Assembly (NCBI GenBank): GCA_017480785.1
Contig: JAFURZ010000015.1
Span: 1-47,374, forward strand
DNA: 47,374 nt
From: Bacteroidales bacterium
Lineage (GTDB): Bacteria; Bacteroidota; Bacteroidia; Bacteroidales; P3
Reading direction: 5' to 3'
A program made the translations under genes and the position numbers. Of this stretch, positions 23,554 through 30,175 are shown in pieces (position 1 is the first letter of the stretch; each line of letters starts with the position of its first letter). The notes below the pieces were generated by a model, which made no database searches, was not told the origin of the DNA, and saw only the letters and a list, made by a program, of their open reading frames with translations.

Positions 23554-23994
23554 TTAATCATCGTCTTTCAGTGTGCTTTTCCCTACGAAGTAGGAAATCA
23601 GAAAGCCAATGCCGACACCGAGGGGCAGTGCACCGATGAAGGAAAGGGGACCTACTTCGGTCAACACGTCGTCCCAGTCGTACATCTCGTCTGCGGTGAC
23701 GAGCACCCCGTAGACAAAGGGCATGACAGTCAGCAGCAGACCTGCGATGCTGAGGCACCAGCCCCAGGTGAGGCGGGCGAGGAGGCGTTTGCGTGCGCTC
23801 TTGCGTGGCTTCTGCATGTTGCGGAGCACTTCCTCCGTGTTTTCGCTCTTCTCCAGGGCCCGCATCATGATTTCCGACTCGTGTTCTTCCGCCCGCACTT
23901 TGTAGCGATAGAACAGCCATGCAATAAATCCGATGGCGGCCATCCAGCCTAGGGTCTCGAGCAATCCCTTCAAGGGGTAGATGATGTATTCCAT
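23554..23994 (-). CDS. DUF6249-like membrane protein
   Basis: 146 aa. One N-terminal membrane segment (residues about 16-30), a charged cytoplasmic stretch (RYKVRAEEHESEIMMRALEK), then two C-terminal segments with a short acidic loop (ADEMYDWDD). This topology and its place next to an ECF sigma gene fit DUF6249-like proteins seen in Bacteroidota sigma clusters. It is probably cotranscribed with the sigma gene (17 bp apart from ATG 23536). Function unknown. Confidence 0.65.
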   Translation of the reverse strand: MEYIIYPLKGLLETLGWMAAIGFIAWLFYRYKVRAEEHESEIMMRALEKSENTEEVLRNMQKPRKSARKRLLARLTWGWCLSIAGLLLTVMPFVYGVLVTADEMYDWDDVLTEVGPLSFIGALPLGVGIGFLISYFVGKSTLKDDD

Positions 23995-24034
23995 AATTGT
24001 TGTTTTTAAAAGGTTTCTTTACCCTATTAAACGC

Positions 24035-24077
24035 AACAGCCCCCCGAAAGGTGACATCGGGGGGCTGTTTTTTTTTT
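24035..24077. terminator. Strong terminator hairpin between the lipoprotein and DUF6249-like genes
   Basis: AACAGCCCCCCGA (24035-24047) pairs with TCGGGGGGCTGTT (24057-24069), a 13-bp stem. It is flanked on the plus strand by a long T run. On the minus strand it directly follows the stop of the DUF4369 gene (TAA in the A run), so it can end that transcript. Confidence 0.85.
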
Positions 24078-24829
24078 TACTGTCTTGACAATGCTGACCG
24101 CAGATGCTCGGTGGTGTTCTTGAAGTGGAGCGTGTGGGGATTGTCAGGGTAGCGCTCCTGAAGCCCCTCCAGCACCAGGTCGTACCACTCGATGCTGTTC
24201 GGGTCGCGTGTGTCTATCAGCAATCGGTTGTTGAAAGGTTTGTAGAGCGCTATCAGCGTGGCCAGCGAGCCGCGGTTCTCCTCTAGGAAGCGGCAGATGT
24301 AGTCCTGCTGGTCCAGGAAGGTGGCGGTGTAGATGCTGTCGGTCTCGCTCTTCTTGTCGATTACCTGCTGCTCGGTAATCTGCTTGTCGAAGTACAGCTG
24401 GGCATAGCGGTTGGTGGTATCCACCAGTGCTTGCAACACCTTGTTGCCGTCGTTCGAGAACTGCTGCAGCAGCCACAGCAACCCGCTCTCGGGCGACCCC
24501 TCCACGGTATAGCTCACCGAAAAGTTGTCCCACGAGCCCTCCACCTTCAGGTGCTCGCCGTAGTCGGGCAGGGTGACGATATAGTTGTCCGCCGTCGTGT
24601 GCAGGTTGTACAGCGAGCGATAGGGCATCTTGTATGTGTACTTGAAATGTCCTTTGGCGTCCACCGCAATGCTGTCGATGAACAGCGGCCCGTCGGGGGC
24701 AATCTCTTCGAGCCACAGGGTCTTGCCCGCGCCACCGTCGAGGGTACCGCTGATGGTGAAGGTGTCGCGCTTGCAGCCCGCAAACAAAACAACAAATGCA
24801 AGGCCGATAAACAATATACTTCTCTTCAT
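24077..24829 (-). CDS. DUF4369-type lipoprotein
   Basis: 250 aa. MKRSILFIGLAFVVLFAGCK is a lipoprotein signal with lipobox FAGC at residue about 19. FTISGTLDGGAGKTLWLEEI and FIDSIAVDAKGHFKYTY form the beta-sandwich typical of DUF4369, which usually precedes a thioredoxin-like domain. Here no thioredoxin CxxC follows; the C-terminal part is helical and ends LRSALSRQ. It is thus a domain without the usual redox partner. It follows aroC by 6 bp and probably sits in its operon. Confidence 0.8.
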   Translation of the reverse strand: MKRSILFIGLAFVVLFAGCKRDTFTISGTLDGGAGKTLWLEEIAPDGPLFIDSIAVDAKGHFKYTYKMPYRSLYNLHTTADNYIVTLPDYGEHLKVEGSWDNFSVSYTVEGSPESGLLWLLQQFSNDGNKVLQALVDTTNRYAQLYFDKQITEQQVIDKKSETDSIYTATFLDQQDYICRFLEENRGSLATLIALYKPFNNRLLIDTRDPNSIEWYDLVLEGLQERYPDNPHTLHFKNTTEHLRSALSRQ

Positions 24830-24835
24830 TTCTAG

Positions 24836-25756
24836 CTATAATTGATTAATCAAACACAGCGCCGCCATCGCCTCGACCACCACCGCCGCACGGGCGATAT
24901 GGTAGCGGTCGTGCCGTCCGCCCACCGTCAACGTCTCAAGGTGCCCGTCCTTATGCAGGCACTCTACCGGCTGCGGAAGGGAAACCACCGGATGGAAAGC
25001 CACACGGAACTCCACAGGCATGCCGTTGCTGATGCCACCCTGTATTCCGCCACAGTGGTTCGTCAAGGTAACGTTCTCCGTTCCCACTCCTCCACTCCAC
25101 CTGTCGATATACTCGCTCCCCTTCATCGTGGCGGCCCCGAAGCCGGCACCCATCTCGAAGCCTATCGCCGAGGGGATGCTCATCATCGCCGCGGCCAGTT
25201 GTGCGTTGAGCTTGCCGAAAAGGGGTTCGCCGAGACCTGCCGGCACTCCCTCGATGAGACAAGACACCGTGCCGCCCACCGTGTCGTCGGCCGGCAGCTC
25301 GCCCGCAGAGCTGTATTGCGTGCTGATGGTCACCTCGGACATCAACTGCTGCGCCACCGCTCCCGCCACCACGCGGCACACCGTCTCCCGAGCCGAGGAA
25401 CGGCCGCCGCCCCGATGGTCACGATAGCCATACTTTATATAATATGTATAGTCGGCATGTCCCGGCCGGAAGAAGTGCTCCAGCCGGGCATAGTCGTCGG
25501 GACGGGCGTCCTCGTTGCGTACCAGGAAAGCCAACGGCGTACCCAGCGTGACTCCGTCCTTCAGACCCGAAAGCCACTCCACCTCGTCGCCCTCCTGCCG
25601 CGGAGCACCGTAGCGCCGCCGCTCCAGCTGTCGGCGGATGGCGTCCATATCCAGCGCCACCCCCGCAGGGCAGCCGTCGATAACAGCACCTACGGCGGGT
25701 CCGTGGGACTCGCCGTAGGTGGTTACTCTGAACTTATTGCCGTAAGTGTTGCTCAT
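24836..25756 (-). CDS. aroC: Chorismate synthase, unusually short
   Basis: 306 aa. GESHGPAVGAVIDGCPAG, GYRDHRGGGRSSARET and GGIQGGISNGMPV are the hallmark FMN/substrate motifs of AroC, which converts EPSP to chorismate using reduced FMN. Compared with Bacteroides AroC (about 358 aa by memory), a segment of about 40 residues that normally lies between the RVVAGA helix and the D-T-[IV]-G-G motif, including the RCPD motif, is missing. The other motifs are intact, so the enzyme may be active. The ATG overlaps the stop of the FKBP gene by one base (TAATG). Confidence 0.9.
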   Translation of the reverse strand: MSNTYGNKFRVTTYGESHGPAVGAVIDGCPAGVALDMDAIRRQLERRRYGAPRQEGDEVEWLSGLKDGVTLGTPLAFLVRNEDARPDDYARLEHFFRPGHADYTYYIKYGYRDHRGGGRSSARETVCRVVAGAVAQQLMSEVTISTQYSSAGELPADDTVGGTVSCLIEGVPAGLGEPLFGKLNAQLAAAMMSIPSAIGFEMGAGFGAATMKGSEYIDRWSGGVGTENVTLTNHCGGIQGGISNGMPVEFRVAFHPVVSLPQPVECLHKDGHLETLTVGGRHDRYHIARAAVVVEAMAALCLINQL

Positions 25757-26556
25757 TATTTCGGATTGATTTCCAGCAGTTCCACCTCGAAGACAAGCGT
25801 CGAGCCCGGCGGTATGCTCCCCATCGCCTGCTCGCCGTAGCCCAGGTTGTAGGGGATATAGAGCATATACTTCGACCCTTCATCCATCAGCTGCAGGCCC
25901 TCGGTCCAGCCGGGAATCACCTGGTTCAGCGGGAAGGTGATGGGCTCGCCACGGTCCACACTGCTGTCGAACTTCGTGCCGTCAATCAGCGTGCCCGTGT
26001 AGTGCACCTTCACGCGGTCGGTCATCTTGGGCTTCTTGCCGTTGCCGTCCTTCAGCTTGCGGTACTTCAAGCCGCTCGGAGTCGTGTAGACCGACTTGTT
26101 GTTGCTAATCTGCTGCAGGTACTTGGCCCCAGCGTCGATATTCTCCTGGATGCCGGCGCGCTGCTTGCGTTCAAACTCCATCTGGAAGCGTTGCAGCAGG
26201 GGGTTGGCCTGGGCGTCGGAGAGCTGGCTGTAGCCGTTGGCGTCGTCCAGCATGGCCTGGGCCGCCATCTTCGCGTCGATGCCCAGCTGGCGCTGGGTCC
26301 AGTTCGTGTACATGTCGCGTCCGATGGCATAGGAAGCCGAGTCTGTGAAGGTCTTCATCGTCGGGCGCGCCAGTTTCTTCTCCAGCTCCGCAATGCGGGC
26401 CTTCGCGGCATCCAGCTCGGCAATACTGGCCTTCATCGAGTTGTAATACTCCTCCGACATCGTCACCTTCCCCTTCTTAATCTTCACCTGCTGTTGCTGC
26501 GCACCCGCCGCCGTCACAAGGAGGCAGGCCGCCAGCATGAAAACTATCTTCTTCAT
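25756..26556 (-). CDS. FKBP-type peptidyl-prolyl isomerase, periplasmic
   Basis: 266 aa. Signal peptide MKKIVFMLAACLLVTAAGAQQ. Residues about 75-155 match an FKBP N-terminal dimerisation domain (SYAIGRDMY). The C-terminal about 110 residues are the FKBP fold (VKVHYTGTLIDGTKFDSSVDRG, ITFPLNQVIPGWTEGLQLM, IPYNLGYGEQ), given here in pieces. It speeds proline isomerisation of exported proteins. It is the gene between buk and aroC, and its stop overlaps the aroC start. Confidence 0.92.
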   Translation of the reverse strand: MKKIVFMLAACLLVTAAGAQQQQVKIKKGKVTMSEEYYNSMKASIAELDAAKARIAELEKKLARPTMKTFTDSASYAIGRDMYTNWTQRQLGIDAKMAAQAMLDDANGYSQLSDAQANPLLQRFQMEFERKQRAGIQENIDAGAKYLQQISNNKSVYTTPSGLKYRKLKDGNGKKPKMTDRVKVHYTGTLIDGTKFDSSVDRGEPITFPLNQVIPGWTEGLQLMDEGSKYMLYIPYNLGYGEQAMGSIPPGSTLVFEVELLEINPK

Positions 26557-26601
26557 TTCTCCTTTATTACTTTACTCCTTTATTACTTTTCTACTCTACT
26601 A
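26557..26601. repeat. Roughly 8-16 bp periodic array between buk and the FKBP gene
   Basis: CTCCTTTATTACTTTA is repeated (with a final T) and followed by CTACTCTACTACTTATA. The buk stop (TAG on the minus strand, 26601-26599) is in the array. Confidence 0.55.
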
Positions 26602-27690
26602 CTTATACTCCTTCACCTGCACGCCGTCCAGCACCTCCTTGCCACAGATGGCGAGGGCCAGCATCTCGTTCTCACCCTTGTAAATCTTCACGGGAGCAAT
26701 CCAGCCCACGCGCTGCTCAATCATAGCCATCCAGGGCTTGCTGTAGGCGATGCCGCCGGTGAGGATGATGGCGTCCACCTTGCCGCAGGTGACGGCGGCC
26801 AGACGGCTGATTTCCATCGACACCTGATAGGTGAAGGCGTCGACCAGCAGCTGGCACTTCGCGTCGCCGGCCAGTGCACGCTTCTCCACCTCGTAGGCGT
26901 CGTTCGTGCCCAGATAGGCCACAAAGCCGCCTTCGGCGGTAACCATCTTCTTCAGCTGAGCCTCGCTGTATTTGCCGCTCGTGGCCACCTCGATGAGCTT
27001 CGAGGCATTGATGCTGCCGCAGCGGGTGGGGGAGAAGGCGCCGAGGCCGCACAGGGCGCGGTTCACCTCGGTGACGCGGCCGTGCTCGTGGATGCCCACG
27101 CTCACACCGCCACCCATGTGGGCGATGATGAGGTTCAGCTCCTCGTAGCGCTTGCCCACCTCGCGGGCATACAGCTTCGCGGTCATCTTCTGGTTCAGGC
27201 AGTGCCAGATGGGGCCTTCCTTGCTGGGGTCGAGGTCGAACACGGGGTGGCCGCTGATGCGGGCAAACTCAGGACGCTCGTCCACAATGCCGGGGTCGGC
27301 GATGTAGGCGCACTCCAGGCCGATTTCGGTGGCGATAGAGTCGCTGATGAGGGCGCCCAGGTTGCAGGCATGCTTGCCCTGGATGCCGGCGTGGCACTCT
27401 TCCTTCATCAGCTCGTTCACACGGTAGCAGCCGCTCTCGCAGGGGCGGGTGAGGCCGCCGCGACCCATGACGACGGCAATCTCGTCGGTGCCGATGCCGT
27501 GACGTTTCACCATGTCGAGGATGGCACCCTTGCGGTACTCGAACTGGTCCGCCACCTCGGCATATTTCTGTATCTCCTCGATGGGGTGCGACAAGTTCTC
27601 GGTAAACACTTCGTTTTCACCATCATAAATGGCTGCTTTCGTCGACGTGGCACCCGGGTTGATTACCAACGTGTATTTTCTTTTGCTCAT
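26599..27690 (-). CDS. buk: Butyrate kinase
   Basis: 363 aa. VINPGATSTKAAIYDG is the phosphate-binding loop of the acetate/butyrate kinase (ASKHA) fold. GRGGLTRP, HMGGGVSVG and CGSINASKL fit butyrate kinase closely. The enzyme interconverts butyrate plus ATP with butyryl phosphate. No phosphotransbutyrylase (ptb) gene is beside it, so its partner must lie elsewhere, or the kinase uses branched-chain acyl phosphates. A TATCTTTG box at 27726-27733 is 36 bp upstream. Confidence 0.92.
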   Translation of the reverse strand: MSKRKYTLVINPGATSTKAAIYDGENEVFTENLSHPIEEIQKYAEVADQFEYRKGAILDMVKRHGIGTDEIAVVMGRGGLTRPCESGCYRVNELMKEECHAGIQGKHACNLGALISDSIATEIGLECAYIADPGIVDERPEFARISGHPVFDLDPSKEGPIWHCLNQKMTAKLYAREVGKRYEELNLIIAHMGGGVSVGIHEHGRVTEVNRALCGLGAFSPTRCGSINASKLIEVATSGKYSEAQLKKMVTAEGGFVAYLGTNDAYEVEKRALAGDAKCQLLVDAFTYQVSMEISRLAAVTCGKVDAIILTGGIAYSKPWMAMIEQRVGWIAPVKIYKGENEMLALAICGKEVLDGVQVKEYK

Positions 27691-27725
27691 GTTGATGTAT
27701 TGTTTTAGTTATTATTTTCCGAGTG

Positions 27726-27733
27726 CAAAGATA
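27726..27733 (-). promoter_or_regulatory. -7 box of the buk operon
   Basis: TATCTTTG on the minus strand, 36 bp before ATG 27690. A TTG at 27758-27756 is a possible -33 element with a 22-bp spacer. Confidence 0.6.
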
Positions 27734-27816
27734 GTAAATAAAAATGAATTCCGTACAATATTTTCTAATATTTTATCAACACACCACCCCCAAAGGCCCT
27801 CTCCGGCCCCCTACAT

Positions 27817-27925
27817 CCTCCGCCATTTTTACGGTAGTATTACGCTAGTATTACGGTAGTATTACGCTTTTAAACCGTAATACTACCGTAATACTAGCGT
27901 AATACTACCGTAAAAATGGCGGAGG
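27817..27925. repeat. Perfect 50-bp inverted repeat built of 11-mers
   Basis: Left arm 27817-27866 and right arm 27876-27925 are exact reverse complements of 50 bp each, with a 9-nt loop CTTTTAAAC. Each arm holds 11-bp units (GGTAGTATTAC, GCTAGTATTAC, GGTAGTATTAC). It lies in the divergent gap between buk and the mltD-like gene. No T tract follows. Confidence 0.92.
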
Positions 27926-28026
27926 AAACCCTGGGAGATAAGGGGTTGGAACGGGACGGGGAGGGGAGGGTGCATCTTTTTTTTCGAGAGACATAATAAT
28001 AATTGAAGTTATGCGTTACAGAGGAC

Positions 28027-29265
28027 ATGAAAAGAAAGTTTATCGGGCTGGTCGTGCTGCTGTGCGCGATGCTGTATGTCCTCCCGGCCACAGGGCAGGA
28101 GAGCGATGCAGAGCTGATGACGCGTCGCTACAGCGAGTCGTACGACAGCCTGCTGAATAGCTACTATATGCGTCGTTTCGCGCATTGCAACCTGCGGAGC
28201 AGCAGCTCCTTCTCGGTGGAGGCCTTCGACGCGCTGCCCGATTCGGTGCTCGAGGCGCGGATGCGTGCGCTGCACACGGTGGTGCCCATGGCCTTGAACA
28301 GCGAAGTGCGGGCACACATACGGCTATACCTGCGCATCATGTCGCACCGGCTGGACCTGACGCTGATGCAGAAGGAACGCTATTTCCCGTTGTTCGAGGA
28401 GGCCCTGGACCGCTACTGGGTGCCCGACGAGGTGAAGTACCTGGCCATCGTGGAGAGCGCGCTGAACGCCGAGGCCACGTCGCGCGTGGGTGCCGCAGGC
28501 CTGTGGCAGTTCATGTACAACACCGGCAAGGTGTATGACCTGGAGGTGAACTCGGTGCTCGACGAGCGGCGCGACCCCGTCAAGTCGTCCTATGCCGCGG
28601 CGCGCTACCTGAGCGACCTGCACCGCGTCTTCGGCGACTGGACGCTGGCCATTGCGGCCTACAACTGCGGCCCGGGCAACATCAACAAGGCCATTGCCCG
28701 CAGCGGCGGCAAGCGCGACTTCTGGGAGATATACTACAACCTGCCCCGCGAGACCCGCGGGTATATCCCGTCGCTGATAGCGGTGATATACGTGATGAAC
28801 TACTACGAGGCCCACGGGCTGCGTCCCCAGCGGCTGGAGATGCCGGTGAGGACCGACACGGTGATGGTGCACCGCGATGTGCTGCTGGACTATGTGGCGC
28901 GCGCCACCGGGCTGGAGATGGAGGCCCTGCGGGCCCTGAACCCGCAGTACCGTGTGGGACTGGTGCCCGCCTCGTCGGGACGGCTGGCCCTCACGCTGCC
29001 CACCGCCAAGGTGGAGCCGTTCCTGCGGATGCAGGACAGCATCTATGCCTGGACGGCCGACAGCCTGCTGCGGCGGCCGCTGAAGGTGAGCCCCTCGGGC
29101 AGCAAGAGCGGCGCCAAGGGCGGCAGCGGCCACTACTACACGGTGAAGAAAGGCGACACCCTGTCGAGCATCGCCCGCCGGCACGGCATCAGTGTGGCCA
29201 CCCTGAAGAAGCGCAACGGGCTGAAAGGCGACAATATCCGTGTGGGGCAGAGGTTGAAGGTTTAA
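28027..29265 (+). CDS. mltD: Membrane-bound lytic transglycosylase D-like protein with LysM
   Basis: 412 aa from ATG 28027 (MKRKFIGLVVLLCAMLYVL, a signal peptide). VESALNAEATSRVGAAGLWQFM contains the catalytic Glu of the GH23 SLT fold (residues about 143-164), with AAYNCGPGNINKAI and YIPSLIAVIYV further on. The final about 45 residues are a LysM (YYTVKKGDTLSSIARRHG). It cleaves the glycan strand of peptidoglycan. ATG 28003 is 24 bases upstream in the same frame and less likely. The stop codon TAA is within a heptamer array. It leads a cell-wall run with the next two genes. Confidence 0.9.
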   Translation: MKRKFIGLVVLLCAMLYVLPATGQESDAELMTRRYSESYDSLLNSYYMRRFAHCNLRSSSSFSVEAFDALPDSVLEARMRALHTVVPMALNSEVRAHIRLYLRIMSHRLDLTLMQKERYFPLFEEALDRYWVPDEVKYLAIVESALNAEATSRVGAAGLWQFMYNTGKVYDLEVNSVLDERRDPVKSSYAAARYLSDLHRVFGDWTLAIAAYNCGPGNINKAIARSGGKRDFWEIYYNLPRETRGYIPSLIAVIYVMNYYEAHGLRPQRLEMPVRTDTVMVHRDVLLDYVARATGLEMEALRALNPQYRVGLVPASSGRLALTLPTAKVEPFLRMQDSIYAWTADSLLRRPLKVSPSGSKSGAKGGSGHYYTVKKGDTLSSIARRHGISVATLKKRNGLKGDNIRVGQRLKV

Positions 29266-29279
29266 GGTTTAAAGTTGAC
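29252..29279. repeat. Heptamer array at the 3' end of the mltD-like gene
   Basis: GGTTGAA, GGTTTAA, GGTTTAA, AGTTGAC. The first two units encode the last residues RLKV and provide the TAA stop (29263-29265). The array ends 6 bp before the next start. Confidence 0.75.
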
Positions 29280-29285
29280 TGCTGA

Positions 29286-29567
29286 ATGAAAAAGGTACTG
29301 AAGATTATCACCAACAAGTATGTAATCGCCACGCTACTGTTCGTGGTGCTGATATTCTTCCTCGACGAGTACAACCTGATGGTTACCCACCGGGTGAAGA
29401 ACGAGGTGCAGGCGCTGCATGCCGAGGAGCAGGCGCTGAAGAAAGCCATCGCCGCCGACAGCGTGCACAACGCCTCCCTGCGCGACAACCTGGACGCCAT
29501 CGAACACTACGGCCGCGAGAACTATTACATGAAACGCTCGAACGAGGATATCTACGTCATCAAATGA
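29286..29567 (+). CDS. FtsB/DivIC-like septum formation protein
   Basis: 93 aa. A short cytoplasmic N-terminus (MKKVLKIITNK) precedes one membrane segment (YVIATLLFVVLIFFL, residues about 12-26), then a coiled coil (VKNEVQALHAEEQALKKAIAAD) and a C-terminal motif YGRENYYMKRSNEDIYVI that fits FtsB/DivIC, a link in the divisome. It lies between a lytic transglycosylase and an NlpC/P60 protein, so all three are cell-wall genes. Its end overlaps the next start by ATGA. Confidence 0.87.
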   Translation: MKKVLKIITNKYVIATLLFVVLIFFLDEYNLMVTHRVKNEVQALHAEEQALKKAIAADSVHNASLRDNLDAIEHYGRENYYMKRSNEDIYVIK

Positions 29568-30172
29568 AACGCCTTCCTCACATATTGCTCCTCTCCGCCG
29601 CACTCTTCACCCTCACGGGCTGCGAGATGCTGCGCAACTTCATGGCCCGGGACCTGGAGGACGAGGACTTCATCATCGGGCAACTCTATGCCGACGAGCG
29701 CGTCGACGAGGTACCGGTGATAGCCACCCCCGTGCAGGCCGAGCCGCGGCGCAAGGCCGACGGGAGCGAGTGCAACAACGCGCTGGGTCTGCGTTGCGAG
29801 GACGGCGACAACGCGGTGCTGTACGAGACGGTGAATTCGTGGCTCGGAGTGCCCTACCTCTATGGCGGCACCGACCGTAACGGCATTGACTGCTCGGCCT
29901 TCGTGGGCACCGTCTACAGCCATGTGTACGGCATCACCCTGCACCGCACAGCCAACGACATGCTGCGCGACGTGACGCTGATTGGCAAAGGCGACCTGCG
30001 CGAGGGCGACCTGTTGTTCTTCACCAACAGCAAAGGGAAGGTGTCGCATGTGGGCATCTACCTTAAAGACAACCTTTTCGCCCATGCGTCGACCAGCAAC
30101 GGCGTCAGCGTGAGCCGGCTGGACAATACTTACTGGACCAACCATTTCTACAAGGGCGGCCGGGTGAAATAA
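29564..30172 (+). CDS. NlpC/P60 (C40) peptidase lipoprotein
   Basis: 202 aa. The lipobox LTGC (residues about 17-20) follows MKRLPHILLLSAALFTLTG, so it is membrane-anchored. WLGVPYLYGGTDRNGIDCSAF carries the catalytic Cys of the NlpC/P60 fold (given as residues about 92-112), and SHVGIYL carries the His. It probably cleaves peptide stems of peptidoglycan (gamma-D-Glu type). It overlaps the FtsB-like gene by four bases and is convergent with the ABC-F gene (3 bp apart). Confidence 0.9.
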   Translation: MKRLPHILLLSAALFTLTGCEMLRNFMARDLEDEDFIIGQLYADERVDEVPVIATPVQAEPRRKADGSECNNALGLRCEDGDNAVLYETVNSWLGVPYLYGGTDRNGIDCSAFVGTVYSHVYGITLHRTANDMLRDVTLIGKGDLREGDLLFFTNSKGKVSHVGIYLKDNLFAHASTSNGVSVSRLDNTYWTNHFYKGGRVK

Positions 30173-30175
30173 TAG

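Noticed and set aside
26002-27708. A 568-codon plus-strand frame opposite buk and the FKBP gene
   Set aside because: The product is Leu/His/Gly/Ala-rich without motifs, and the minus strand holds clear enzymes.
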